Assembly (NCBI RefSeq): GCF_965227785.1
Contig: NZ_OZ245785.1
Span: forward strand, 2,666,001 to 2,730,000
Origin: Gracilimonas sp965227785
Lineage (GTDB): Bacteria; Bacteroidota; Rhodothermia; Balneolales; Balneolaceae
Direction: 5' to 3'
DNA: 64,000 nucleotides
Under the pieces are notes generated by a model. That model made no database searches and had not been told where the DNA came from. It was given only the letters and a program-made list of their open reading frames with translations. The position numbers and the translations under genes were made by a program. Shown here piece after piece: positions 19,416-28,106 of the stretch. Positions within the stretch are counted from its first letter, which is position 1. Every line of letters begins with the position of its first letter.

Positions 19416-21209
19416 ATGAAATACGAACCTACCACGATTTTGTCTGTCGTCTCTGAGGGAATTGAAAAAAATAAGACAGGGATATATTCAGCTGTGAAGC
19501 GGGATGGGGAATGGATTGAAACAAATATTGATGATTTTAACCAGATGGTGCACGACCTGGCCATGGGTTTGTATGAGCTGGGTGTTCGCAAAGGAGACAA
19601 GGTTTCACTGCATGCGGAAAACAGTACCGAGTGGCTGGTTATCGATCAGGCAATCCTTTCGTTGGGAGCGGTTGTGGTGCCTATCTATACCACTCAACCC
19701 GGCGAGCAGATTAAGTACATTCTGGAGAATTCCGAGGCGAAAGTTCATTTTGTGTCCAATGATGAAGTGTTTGCGGAAACCAAGCCGTTGATTAAAGGCG
19801 TTGAAAATGTAAAAGCCATAATTTCCATTCTCGGATCCAGCCATCAGAAACTCAAAACGTTTGATGATATCCTGGAGATGGGGCACAAAAGGGCAGAGGA
19901 GGATCCAAATTTATTTGAAAAGCTTCGAAGTGATGTTCAACCCGACGATCTTGCCACGCTGATCTATACATCCGGAACCACCGGAGTGCCTAAAGGAGTG
20001 ATGCTCACCCACAACAACATAGCCGGAAATGCTCTGGCCTCACACGAGATCTTTCCTTTTGATCCCGCAGAACACGATGAACCCAAAGTGTTATCCTATC
20101 TTCCGCTGGCGCACATGTTTGAGCGGACGGCATCCTATATCTATGCCTATGTAGGTGTGCCCCCGTATTACATCGATCAGGTAGAAGATATTAGGGAGGA
20201 TTTTCAGGCCATAAAGCCAATATATATGGTTACCGTGCCACGGCTACTGGAGAAGATTGTAACGGGTATAAAGGTAAAAGGGCAGGAGTTCAGCGGTCTG
20301 AAGAAACAGCTGTATTACTGGGCTGTTAATTTAGCGGAAGAGTATGACCCGGAAGATCCGCCCGCTTCCTGGAAGTGGAAGATTGCGGATAAGCTGGTGT
20401 ATGCCAAAATCCGTGAGATGTTTGGCGGAAACCTGGTCGGGTTGAATGTAGGCGGTGCTGCACTTTCTCCCAATATCGCTCGCTTTATGAATGGCATCGG
20501 GATTTACTGCGGGCTCGGTTATGGGCTTACGGAAACCTCCCCGGTACTCACCGGTCCGCCCGTGGGTGAACTTAGAATTGGTTCCTCCGGTAAGCCTCTG
20601 GTAGATGTGGAAATCAAAATTGCTGAGGATGGAGAGATTCTGGCTAAAGGCCCGAATATCATGAAAGGGTATTTCAAAATGCCGGAAAAAACCGATGAGG
20701 CCATCGATGAAAATAGCTGGTTTCACACCGGAGATATTGGTCATCTGGATGAGGACGGCTGGTTATTTGTGACCGACAGGAAAAAATCATTGTTCAAACT
20801 TTCGACCGGTAAATATGTGGCTCCCCAGCCCATAGAAAATGCATTGGTGAACAGCGGATTTATTGAGCAGGCTGTGGTTGTGGGAAGTGAGCATAAATTT
20901 TGTGGTGCTTTGATTGTCCCAAACTGGGAAAACATGAAGAAACGGTTTAAGACTAAAGGGCATGACTTCCCGGAAGAAAACCCAACTGAAAATGAATATG
21001 TCATCAAGAGAATTCAGAAGGAAATTGACAAAGTGAACGAAGAGCTTTCCAAGTGGGAGCAAGTGAAGAAGTTCAAATTGCTGAAAGATCAGTTTACGAT
21101 TGATGACGGTGAAATTACGCCTACACTTAAAATTAAACGAAATGTCATCAACAAAAAATATAAAGAGCAAATCGACAGTATCTACGCGGAAGAAGAGGAA
21201 GAATCTTAG
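19416..21209 (+). CDS. fadD: long-chain fatty-acid CoA ligase
   Basis: This enzyme activates long-chain fatty acids to acyl-CoA for beta-oxidation or lipid synthesis. It has the AMP-binding loop LIYTSGTTGVPKGVMLTHNN, the A5 region CGLGYGLTETSPVLTG, A7 SWFHTGDIGHLDEDGW and A8 VTDRKKSLFKLSTGKYV. The last is the pattern of the eukaryote-like FACS/FadD15 group. The length is 597 residues. Only 11 bp separate it from fadN, so it heads a beta-oxidation operon. Confidence 0.92.
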   Translation: MKYEPTTILSVVSEGIEKNKTGIYSAVKRDGEWIETNIDDFNQMVHDLAMGLYELGVRKGDKVSLHAENSTEWLVIDQAILSLGAVVVPIYTTQPGEQIKYILENSEAKVHFVSNDEVFAETKPLIKGVENVKAIISILGSSHQKLKTFDDILEMGHKRAEEDPNLFEKLRSDVQPDDLATLIYTSGTTGVPKGVMLTHNNIAGNALASHEIFPFDPAEHDEPKVLSYLPLAHMFERTASYIYAYVGVPPYYIDQVEDIREDFQAIKPIYMVTVPRLLEKIVTGIKVKGQEFSGLKKQLYYWAVNLAEEYDPEDPPASWKWKIADKLVYAKIREMFGGNLVGLNVGGAALSPNIARFMNGIGIYCGLGYGLTETSPVLTGPPVGELRIGSSGKPLVDVEIKIAEDGEILAKGPNIMKGYFKMPEKTDEAIDENSWFHTGDIGHLDEDGWLFVTDRKKSLFKLSTGKYVAPQPIENALVNSGFIEQAVVVGSEHKFCGALIVPNWENMKKRFKTKGHDFPEENPTENEYVIKRIQKEIDKVNEELSKWEQVKKFKLLKDQFTIDDGEITPTLKIKRNVINKKYKEQIDSIYAEEEEES

Positions 21210-21220
21210 AATATAAATTT

Positions 21221-23566
21221 ATGAGCACAAAGAAATATTCAATCAGGAAAGTAGCTGTATTAGGGTCAGGAGTGATGGGGAGTCAGATTGCCGCGCATTG
21301 TGTAAATGCAGGACTGGATGTGGTGTTGCTGGATCTGAAAAGTGATGACGCGAATTACCCCAACAAAATCGCGGAAGAGAGCTTGAAGAAAGCTTCAAAA
21401 ATGAAGCCTTCTCCTTTTGGAAAACCGGACTTTGCAAAACGAATTGAGGTAGGGAATTTTGAGGATGATTTCGATAAGCTGAAAGAAGCTGACTGGATTT
21501 GTGAAGTCATCATCGAGAAAATGGACATCAAAAAAGACATGATGTCTCGCATAGAAAAAATTCGCAAGCCTGAAACTATCGTCAGTTCTAATACATCCGG
21601 GCTACCTATAGGCGAGATTTCCGGAGATTGCAGTGATGATTTTAAAGCCCACTTTTTGGGGACTCATTTCTTCAATCCGCCACGGTATATGAAGCTACTG
21701 GAAGTTATCCCAACCTCAACGACTTCCAAAGAAGTAACAAAATTCATGCACCGCTTTTGTGAGAAAACCCTCGGTAAAGGAGTGGTGATTTGTAAAGACA
21801 CACCCAATTTTATTGCCAATCGGATTGGGATTTTTTCTATCGCCAACATTATGCCTTACTTCTTTGACGGGGATTTTCGGGCAGAGGAAATTGACCTGTT
21901 AACGGGAACGCTTACCGGTTATTCCAAAGCGGCCACTTTCAGAACGGCAGATATGGCCGGGCTTGATGTAACCAATCATGTAGCCAAAAATCTGTATCCA
22001 TCCATCCCGAATGATGAAATGAGAGAAACCTTTAACTTACCCGATGAATTTGAAAAGATGGTGGATGAAGGTATGATAGGAAACAAAGCCGGTAAAGGGT
22101 TTTATACAAAAAAGGACGGGGAATATTTGGTCCTCAATTCAAAGACTTTTGAGTATGAGTCGCAGCAAAAACTGGAAGCCCCGGTTCTGGATGAAGCTCA
22201 AAAAATTAAAGACACGGCAGAACGGTTGAAGTTCTTGGTCTTCTCTGGAGAGAAAATCGGCGACTTTCTCTGGAACGTGCATCGGGACCTGCTGCTATAT
22301 TCGGCCAATAGAGTACCCGAAATCACCGATTCTCCACTTTCCATCGACCGTGCCATGCAATGGGGTTTTAACTGGGAAATGGGACCTTTCGAGCGCTGGG
22401 ATGCATTGGGATTAGATAATGTAGTGGAGCGTCTCAAAAAAGAAGACGCTGAAATTCCAGAGTTAATTAGTGAAATGCTGGATGCCGGAGTCACCTCCTT
22501 TTATGAGGGTGGAAAAGTTTATGATCCTCAATCCAAGACCATGGCAGAAATTCCACCGGAGGCTGAAGGGGAACTCAAAGTTCACCATCTCCGTAAACAG
22601 AGATCTCCGGTTATAGAGAATGACAGTATATCCCTTCATGATATGGGTGATGGTGTTGCGCTTTTTGAATTTCATACACCCAATTCAACGCTGGGAAGTG
22701 AGCTGGTCCAATCCCTTTATAAGTCCCTTGATCGGATCAAAGATCAGTTTGATGCACTGGTCATCAGTCACGATGCCGGCAACTTTGCCTTTGGGGCGAA
22801 CCTGAAGGAAGCCCTGGTCGCCAAACAAAACAATGATTGGGACAGCGTGAAGGAAGCTGTTGAAAACTTCCAGAAAACAGCCGTTGCCCTTAGATATGCT
22901 CCATTTCCGGTAGTAGCTGCTCCGTTCGGAAAAACGTTGGGCGGCGGTGTTGAGTTTTGCCTGTATTCGGATAAAGTGGTGGCTCATCACGAACTCTATA
23001 TGGGTCTGGTAGAAGTAGGGGTTGGACTAATACCGGCCGGGGGAGGAACTACGGAGTTGCTTCGTAGAGCTATGAGTAAGTTGAATGGAGATGCAGATCC
23101 ACTACCGTTTATACGCGAAGTATTTAAAACTATCGGGATGGCAAAAGTATCGGAAAGTGCTCACTTGGCTCGGGAACTCGGGTACATGAGGCCCTCCGAT
23201 ACGATTGTCATGAATAGGGATTTATTGATTAAAATCGCAAAAGATGAAGCACTGAATTTAGTTCAGGCAGGTTATCAGCCGCCCTTAGAAACTCCGATTA
23301 AAGTGTTGGGGAAAACGGCTCTGGCTGCAATGAAGTTGATGCTGCATGTGATGCATGAAGGAAAGTACATCACCGATTACGATAAAGTGGTGGCCGAACG
23401 GGTTGCCTATGTGTTAGCCGGTGGAGATTTAAGTGAGGCCCAGGAAGTGCCTGAATCCTATTTACTGAAACTTGAAAGAGAAGCAATACTTGAATCCTTG
23501 CAGGATGACCGCACTTTGGCCCGAATGGAACATATGCTGAAGAAGGGAAAACCTTTAAGAAATTAA
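21221..23566 (+). CDS. fadN: 3-hydroxyacyl-CoA dehydrogenase/enoyl-CoA hydratase
   Basis: This is a two-activity beta-oxidation enzyme in FadN order: dehydrogenase first, hydratase last, the reverse of E. coli FadB. The N-terminal Rossmann fold shows VLGSGVMGSQIAAH. The dehydrogenase body includes SSNTSGLPIGEISG and GTHFFNPPRYMKLLEVIP. The C-terminal crotonase domain has FGKTLGGGVEFCLYSDKV and GVGLIPAGGGTTELLRR, with a catalytic Glu region. Its 781 residues match B. subtilis FadN (YusL). In Bacillus fadN is followed by fadA, as here, but a 400-bp insertion now separates them. Confidence 0.93.
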   Translation: MSTKKYSIRKVAVLGSGVMGSQIAAHCVNAGLDVVLLDLKSDDANYPNKIAEESLKKASKMKPSPFGKPDFAKRIEVGNFEDDFDKLKEADWICEVIIEKMDIKKDMMSRIEKIRKPETIVSSNTSGLPIGEISGDCSDDFKAHFLGTHFFNPPRYMKLLEVIPTSTTSKEVTKFMHRFCEKTLGKGVVICKDTPNFIANRIGIFSIANIMPYFFDGDFRAEEIDLLTGTLTGYSKAATFRTADMAGLDVTNHVAKNLYPSIPNDEMRETFNLPDEFEKMVDEGMIGNKAGKGFYTKKDGEYLVLNSKTFEYESQQKLEAPVLDEAQKIKDTAERLKFLVFSGEKIGDFLWNVHRDLLLYSANRVPEITDSPLSIDRAMQWGFNWEMGPFERWDALGLDNVVERLKKEDAEIPELISEMLDAGVTSFYEGGKVYDPQSKTMAEIPPEAEGELKVHHLRKQRSPVIENDSISLHDMGDGVALFEFHTPNSTLGSELVQSLYKSLDRIKDQFDALVISHDAGNFAFGANLKEALVAKQNNDWDSVKEAVENFQKTAVALRYAPFPVVAAPFGKTLGGGVEFCLYSDKVVAHHELYMGLVEVGVGLIPAGGGTTELLRRAMSKLNGDADPLPFIREVFKTIGMAKVSESAHLARELGYMRPSDTIVMNRDLLIKIAKDEALNLVQAGYQPPLETPIKVLGKTALAAMKLMLHVMHEGKYITDYDKVVAERVAYVLAGGDLSEAQEVPESYLLKLEREAILESLQDDRTLARMEHMLKKGKPLRN

Positions 23567-23569
23567 AGT

Positions 23570-23970
23570 AGATTTTAGATAAAAGATTAAAGATTTCAAG
23601 ATGCATAATTACAAACAACTGGAGGTATGGAATAAAGGAATTGATTTGGCTTCTGCTATTTATAGTGTGAGAAAAAAGCTTTCCTAAAGAAGAGAAGTTT
23701 GGAATTATCTCACAAATGAGAAGGTGCTCCGTGTCAATCAGTTCAAATATTGCTGAGGGCGCAGGTAGAAATTCTAATAAAGAGTTTCGACAATTTCTGA
23801 ATATTTCATTTGGATCTTGTTCCGAATTAGAAACGCAACTAATTATAAGTCAGAACCTTGGATACTTATCTAAAGAAGAATTCAAAAATATTTCACTAGA
23901 GCTAACGGAAGTTCAAAAAATGATATTTACGCTGATAAAAAAGTTCTCTTAAATCTTTTATCTAACATCT
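23570..23970. mobile_element. IVP-like element bounded by inverted repeats
   Basis: A 19-bp inverted repeat with one mismatch (AGATTTTAGATAAAAGATT at 23570-23588 against 23952-23970) encloses a single four-helix-bundle gene. The unit fills almost exactly the space between the fadN stop and the fadA start codon. This layout resembles 23S rRNA intervening sequences, which are short stem-bounded insertions coding for a four-helix protein. That it is or was mobile is inference. Confidence 0.55.
23601..23952 (+). pseudogene. four-helix-bundle (S23/IVP) protein, frameshifted
   Basis: The reading frame from 23601 (MHNYKQLEVWNKGIDLA) ends at a TAA at 23685-23687. The family continues in the +1 frame as FPKEEKFGIISQMRR, SNIAEGAGRNSNKEF and SELETQLIISQNLGYL to 23952. 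Removing one A from the six-A run at 23672-23677 would restore a full protein of about 117 residues. These are hallmark sequences of the four-helix-bundle family (TIGR02436-like) found in rRNA intervening sequences and scattered in Bacteroidota genomes. A sequencing error in the homopolymer is possible. A -1 slip would not restore the frame. Confidence 0.75.
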
Positions 23971-23971
23971 T

Positions 23972-25156
23972 ATGTCTACAAAAACAGCATATATAGTCGC
24001 AGCAGCACGAACACCATGCGGGAAAGCTAATAAGGGATCCCTGCGGTTTACCCGGCCGGATTCTATGGGAGGAGCGATAGTAAAAGACTTGCTCGAAAGG
24101 ACAAAAGGCCTGGAGCCTGATAACGTTGAAGATGTTATTATGGGCTGTGCCTTCCCGGAAGCCTCACAGGGTTTAAATGTAGCCCGACAGATTGCATTGC
24201 TGGGTGGTTTGCCGGATTCTGTGCCCGGAGTTACGGTCAATCGGTTTTGTTCATCAGGATTACAAACTATTGCCATGGCTGCTGAGCGTATCATGGCCGG
24301 TGGTGCCGATGTGATCGTTGCCGGAGGAGTAGAATCCATGAGCTTGGTTCCTATGGGGGGAATGTCGGTTCAACCCAATCCTGAGTTGGTTGAGGACAAG
24401 CCGGGTGTATATGTAAGCATGGGAATCACGGCAGAAAATGTAGCTGATAAATATGAGGTAAGTCGGAAAGACCAGGATGAATTTGCATATCAAAGTCACC
24501 ATCGGGCGATTACAGCCTGGGAGGACGGAAAGTTTGACAGCCAAATCACCCCTGTAGAAGTTCAGGAAAAGAAAGTTACGGCAGACGGTGAAGTTGTTGA
24601 GGGAAAATTTACTTTCAAACAAGATGAAGGGCCCAGAAAAGATACTTCAGTGGAAGCATTATCGGGATTGAGGCCTGTTTTTAAGAATGGAGGAAGTGTC
24701 ACAGCCGGTAATTCATCACAAATGAATGATGCCGCAGCTGGTGTTGTGGTGATGAGTGGAGAGATGGTGAAAAAGTTAGGTTTGGAACCGATGGCCAGAT
24801 ATGTCGGATTTCAGGTAGCCGGGGTTGCTCCGGAGGTCATGGGCATTGGCCCCGTTGAAGCCGTTCCAAAAGTGCTGAATAAAACCGGATTAAAGCTGTC
24901 TGATATTGACCTGATTGAACTGAATGAGGCCTTTGCATCACAATCACTGGCCGTAATTCGTGAGCTTGGACTAAATCAGGAAATAACGAATGTAAACGGT
25001 GGTGCTATTGCCATGGGGCATCCCCTTGGTTGTACCGGCGCTAAGCTGACCACACAGATTCTATACGAGATGAAAGAACATAACTCCAAATATGGATTAG
25101 TTACCATGTGTATTGGTGGGGGGATGGGAGCCGCAGGAATTTTTGAAAATCTTTAA
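23972..25156 (+). CDS. fadA: acetyl-CoA acyltransferase (thiolase)
   Basis: This enzyme performs the last step of beta-oxidation, thiolytic cleavage of 3-ketoacyl-CoA. The nucleophile Cys lies in VNRFCSSGLQTIAMAAERI, the catalytic His in GGAIAMGHPLGCTGAK and the second Cys in MCIGGGMGAAGIF. At 394 residues it is a normal thiolase. It is the partner of fadN, as in the Bacillus fadNA operon. The start codon lies 2 bp after the inverted repeat of the inserted element, so its leader now includes that repeat. Confidence 0.95.
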   Translation: MSTKTAYIVAAARTPCGKANKGSLRFTRPDSMGGAIVKDLLERTKGLEPDNVEDVIMGCAFPEASQGLNVARQIALLGGLPDSVPGVTVNRFCSSGLQTIAMAAERIMAGGADVIVAGGVESMSLVPMGGMSVQPNPELVEDKPGVYVSMGITAENVADKYEVSRKDQDEFAYQSHHRAITAWEDGKFDSQITPVEVQEKKVTADGEVVEGKFTFKQDEGPRKDTSVEALSGLRPVFKNGGSVTAGNSSQMNDAAAGVVVMSGEMVKKLGLEPMARYVGFQVAGVAPEVMGIGPVEAVPKVLNKTGLKLSDIDLIELNEAFASQSLAVIRELGLNQEITNVNGGAIAMGHPLGCTGAKLTTQILYEMKEHNSKYGLVTMCIGGGMGAAGIFENL

Positions 25157-25164
25157 TTAAGGAC

Positions 25165-25216
25165 GACCATAGACAAACGACAACCGACGGTTATCGGTAG
25201 TCGTTTGTCTATGGTC
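25165..25216. repeat. perfect palindrome between fadA and SDR gene
   Basis: GACCATAGACAAACGAC (25165-25181) and its exact complement (25200-25216) form a 17-bp stem. An inner ACCGA/TCGGT pairing extends it further. It has no T-tract and lies inside the probable operon, so it is more likely a dispersed palindrome or RNA-stability element than a terminator. Confidence 0.75.
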
Positions 25217-25236
25217 ACTCTACAATACAGGAAAAA

Positions 25237-26088
25237 ATGTTCAAAGAAGACACGCTATCAGGACAAACAATATTAATTACAGGCGGAGGCAGTGGTTTAG
25301 GGCTTTCTATGGCTAAGGGTTTTGCACGTTGCGGAGCAAATATTGCCATCTGTGGAAGAACGGAGGAGAAGCTCAAAAAAGCCGTAGAGGAGATAGAAAA
25401 AGAGAAGGAGGAGACTGTTGCCCGCTATTACCAATGCGATGTAAGAAAGTATGATGGTGTAACAACGATGTTTAAACAAATTATAGATGATTTTGGATCT
25501 GTTTCCGGTTTAGTGAACAATGCGGCCGGGAACTTTCTGTCTGCTTCGGAGGATTTGTCGCCCGGTGGATTTAAAGCTGTTGTTGATATCGTGCTACACG
25601 GGAGCTTCAATTGTACGCATGTGTTCGGTAATTACCTGATTGACAATAAAAAAGAGGGAAATGTTCTGAACATGGTAACCACTTACGCTGAAGGAACAGG
25701 GTGTGGGTTCGTGTTGCCATCGGCGTGTGGCAAAGCCGGCGTATTAGCTATGACTCGTTCCCTCGCTTTTGAATGGGCGACCTATGGGATCAGATTAAAT
25801 GCTATTGCTCCCGGGCCTTTCCCTACAGAAGGAGCCTGGTCAAGGTTGGTACCCAAGAAAGTGTTGGAGAAGAATTTTAAGAATAAGATTCCTGCAAAAA
25901 GATATGGCGAGCATGAAGAGCTCGCCAATCTTGCAATTTTTCTAATGTCTGACCTCGCCCCATACATTACCGGAGAATGTGTGGTTATAGATGGGGGAGA
26001 AAGGCTTCAGGCCGGTCAGTTTAACTTTGTGGACGGATTAATGTCGCGCAGTAAGCTAAAAAAATTGTTCAAAGCTATGAAGCCTTAA
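25237..26088 (+). CDS. SDR oxidoreductase, 2,4-dienoyl-CoA reductase-like
   Basis: This is a short-chain dehydrogenase of 283 residues, probably reducing 2,4-dienoyl-CoA so that unsaturated fatty acids can enter beta-oxidation. The NADP(H) site is ITGGGSGLGLSMAKGFARCG and the NAAG motif is LVNNAAGNF. Where classical SDRs have YxxxK, this one reads SACGK, so the Tyr is replaced by Ser; the DECR group tolerates a non-canonical site. NAIAPGPFPTEGAWSRL is characteristic of the DECR branch. Context in the fadD-fadN-fadA cluster supports the role. Confidence 0.85.
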   Translation: MFKEDTLSGQTILITGGGSGLGLSMAKGFARCGANIAICGRTEEKLKKAVEEIEKEKEETVARYYQCDVRKYDGVTTMFKQIIDDFGSVSGLVNNAAGNFLSASEDLSPGGFKAVVDIVLHGSFNCTHVFGNYLIDNKKEGNVLNMVTTYAEGTGCGFVLPSACGKAGVLAMTRSLAFEWATYGIRLNAIAPGPFPTEGAWSRLVPKKVLEKNFKNKIPAKRYGEHEELANLAIFLMSDLAPYITGECVVIDGGERLQAGQFNFVDGLMSRSKLKKLFKAMKP

Positions 26089-26090
26089 AA

Positions 26091-26110
26091 TAGTTGAGTT
26101 TATTCAACTA
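26091..26110. terminator. weak hairpin between convergent genes
   Basis: TAGTTGA and TCAACTA form a 7-bp stem with a 6-nt loop, 2 bp after the SDR stop. It lies between convergent genes, which fits a weak terminator, but there is no long T-tract. Confidence 0.3.
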
Positions 26111-26131
26111 CTACTTTCTAATAACCGGCAA

Positions 26132-26287
26132 TCAGGAAATAAAAAGTCCAAATGCCAAAGCAGAAACGATCAAAACGTAATAGAAACGTTTAACATTTTT
26201 ATCCGGCTTATGAAGGCCAAAAATGTTTTTAAAGATGTAGTGGTCAAATCCTAACTTATAATATTTTTCATATAACTTAGCTCTCAT
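26132..26287 (-). CDS. small single-TM protein with strong RBS
   Basis: A 51-residue frame begins at 26287 with MRAKLYEKYYKLGFDHYIF and ends in a hydrophobic segment (about residues 36-51, YYVLIVSALAFGLFIS). The start is supported by an unusually good Shine-Dalgarno, AGGAGGTG, about five bases upstream. I do not recognise a family. The protein would be a membrane-anchored peptide with a basic cytoplasmic N-terminus. It may share a promoter with nothing else, since the MORN-like gene upstream ends 41 bp away on the same strand. Confidence 0.55.
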   Translation of the reverse strand: MRAKLYEKYYKLGFDHYIFKNIFGLHKPDKNVKRFYYVLIVSALAFGLFIS

Positions 26288-26327
26288 AATAGCACCTCCT
26301 CATTTTTTTGGTGCGGTTAATTATTAT

Positions 26328-26729
26328 TTAATTTTCTTTCAGATCAGCCAGTCTCTTTTCCAGCTGGTCTATTTTTTGTTCAATTTGTTTGATAGCAAGC
26401 TGATGTCTGTCAGTTTTTACAACTTTACCGTCAATGACGGTCTCAACAGAAATTCGCTCTCCCTTATTAAATGTAGAAGTCGTTACGATGTTTCCGTTGA
26501 TGGAGGAAAACAAAGCCCATTTACCATGCGGCTTAAATGACTCGCCATCTTTCCAATACTGCCCTTCCTGAACAAGTGTACCGTCAGCATCATAAAATTT
26601 CACATTGAAAATGTTGTCTTCAGCATGAGTAAGTACACGTTGATGTTTCTCATTGATAATACTTTGCTGGGCAAATAACCCGGTAGAAAAAACAGCTAAT
26701 AACAGTATGGGTAATATTTTAGTCTTCAT
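26328..26729 (-). CDS. secreted MORN/YwqK-like protein
   Basis: The 133-residue protein has a signal peptide (residues 1-20, ending GLFAQ). A short beta-rich region has MORN/YwqK-type phrasing (VKFYDADGTLVQEGQYWKDG, GKWALFSSINGNIV). The last 30 residues form a coiled coil (IKQIEQKIDQLEKRLADLK). The function is unknown; location is probably periplasmic or outer envelope. The start is preceded by AGAGGA. It is the only gene downstream of the striking six-copy 11-bp operator array, so it is likely under tight regulation by a response regulator. Confidence 0.65.
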   Translation of the reverse strand: MKTKILPILLLAVFSTGLFAQQSIINEKHQRVLTHAEDNIFNVKFYDADGTLVQEGQYWKDGESFKPHGKWALFSSINGNIVTTSTFNKGERISVETVIDGKVVKTDRHQLAIKQIEQKIDQLEKRLADLKEN

Positions 26730-26758
26730 TGATTTCCTCTTGTAAAGTCCATTCCAAT

Positions 26759-26824
26759 GTTAAGGAATTGTTAACTTAAAGTAAACGGTATGTTAACGAA
26801 AAGTTAACATTAAGTTAACATAGT
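26759..26824. promoter_or_regulatory. six 11-bp GTTAAC direct repeats (operator array)
   Basis: Six units begin at 26759, 26770, 26781, 26792, 26803 and 26814, each exactly 11 bp apart. Heads read GTTAAG, GTTAAC, GTAAAC, GTTAAC, GTTAAC and GTTAAC, and the 5-bp tails vary. One head per helical turn is the binding geometry of OmpR/PhoB-family response regulators. The array lies 30-95 bp upstream of the MORN-like gene. The PhoB-like regulator at 39,102-39,806 is one candidate, by inference only. Confidence 0.8.
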
Positions 26825-26826
26825 AC

Positions 26827-27687
26827 TCAGAGGAACTGTGAGAGGCGTTTTTCTATGCTTTCAATTTGCAGGGAAAGTTGATAGGCATCATAAGCAGTAT
26901 AGGGTGTCTCCCTGTCCATTTGAATAGATTTTAAAAATAAGAGGGCTGTTTTCTCAGCTGATTTTGCAGGATCAAAGCTTTGTTTTTCAAAAAAGAGATG
27001 GTTCCCTGAATTAAGCCTGCCGATCCGTATATCCTGAGATGGAACATTGCATTCTAAGACTTCCTGTTTGGTAGAAGCAATACGTTTATGGGTACTTTCG
27101 GCTGCCCCGGTGTAAATTCGTATGTCGGCAGTAGAGCCATTATCAAACCGAAGAAAAATATGAATTGTTATAGGGTGTTTGCCTTCGAGATTGATGGCTT
27201 TGGCTTCTACATGGTGGATTCCGCTATCAATCCATTTCAGGCAAAGTCCAAGTTCATCGATCCAAAAATGCCGAAACTCTTCGCCTGTGCTAAGGAACTG
27301 AGTATAATTGATCTCACGGCTGATGCTTAGAGAAATCGGGCGGGACATTCGGTCCATCATCCATTGTGTAGCGGGGGCAAGGGTTGGCCAATGGGAAAAT
27401 TGTACATGCACACCTGCTTCTCTGGTAGCACGGTAGATTTTTTCGAGTTTTTGGGTGTTGGTGGGCTGTCGGGAGATAAGAAAGCAATTCAATCCTAATT
27501 GAATGCCTTCCAGTAGAATATCCAGGTTGTGTTCCGTTTCATCGATTAAAAGACAGGCATCGACTTTACCAACTTCTGTGATGCTTGGGCAAAGCTCTAC
27601 TTCCTGAACAATCCGGTGAGGGCGTAAATGCTGCTCCCATGCGACGGCTCGTTTTGCATCTCCTACAATTCCAACTTTCATAAGCAA
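26827..27687 (-). CDS. Gfo/Idh/MocA-like oxidoreductase, divergent
   Basis: The 286-residue protein opens with a Rossmann-type MKVGIVGDAKRAVAWEQHL and continues with VDACLLIDETEHNLDILLEGIQLGLNCFLI, the pattern of Gfo/Idh/MocA NAD(P)-binding domains. The usual EKP motif is not evident, and the C-terminal alpha/beta domain is short. It may therefore be a degenerate family member with an unknown substrate or no catalysis. The start may be at 27687 or two codons later. Its stop is 3 bp from the operator array of the next gene. Confidence 0.6.
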   Translation of the reverse strand: MLMKVGIVGDAKRAVAWEQHLRPHRIVQEVELCPSITEVGKVDACLLIDETEHNLDILLEGIQLGLNCFLISRQPTNTQKLEKIYRATREAGVHVQFSHWPTLAPATQWMMDRMSRPISLSISREINYTQFLSTGEEFRHFWIDELGLCLKWIDSGIHHVEAKAINLEGKHPITIHIFLRFDNGSTADIRIYTGAAESTHKRIASTKQEVLECNVPSQDIRIGRLNSGNHLFFEKQSFDPAKSAEKTALLFLKSIQMDRETPYTAYDAYQLSLQIESIEKRLSQFL

Positions 27688-27779
27688 TTCATTCCCATTT
27701 AGTTGGGTTTCAAGATGCTAATGAGAGGGGAATTTTACAACTTTGGGGTGTGTAAGTGGCTAATCTATGATAAATAGCT

Positions 27780-27962
27780 TTAGTCGGGCATTACAATGGC
27801 GAGAATAAAGTAAGCCAATACAGCCGTTCCGAAACTGGAAACCAGGATAATGGCAAAAATAATACGAACGAGGGTTGGATCCCATCCGAGATACTCAGCA
27901 AAACCTCCGCAAACGCCGGCAAGCATTTTGTCTGTTCTTGATTTTCTTAATTTAGCTGGCAT
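27780..27962 (-). CDS. PspC-domain membrane protein
   Basis: The 60-residue protein is a bare PspC domain: LRKSRTDKMLAGVCGGFAEYLGWDPTLVRIIFAI followed by a hydrophobic helix to the C-terminus. PspC domains sit in the inner membrane and take part in envelope-stress (phage-shock) sensing, but single-domain forms like this are not well understood. It stands alone between the oxidoreductase gene and the blaR1-type gene, on the same strand as both. Confidence 0.85.
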   Translation of the reverse strand: MPAKLRKSRTDKMLAGVCGGFAEYLGWDPTLVRIIFAIILVSSFGTAVLAYFILAIVMPD

Positions 27963-28039
27963 GTTGATGTAGTTAGTTTGATTATAATCTTACCTTTCAG
28001 TACGCCATCTAAAAAAAGATGTTGCAAAAAAAGTTCAAA

Positions 28040-28066
28040 TAAAAAAGCGGAGCTGTTAACTCCGCT
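28040..28066 (-). terminator. terminator after BlaR1-type gene
   Basis: On the - strand AGCGGAG-N7-CTCCGCT is followed by a six-T tract. It lies 41 bp past the BlaR1-like stop codon and separates that operon from pspC. Confidence 0.85.
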
Positions 28067-28106
28067 AATCTACTATGTTTAAAATTTTTGAATTAGTGCT
28101 CGTATT

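Noticed and set aside
23672..23687. Programmed -1 frameshift in the four-helix-bundle gene at A-AAA-AAG
   Set aside because: The heptamer looks slippery, but a -1 slip leads to another stop; the intact frame needs one base removed, so a mutation or sequencing error fits better.
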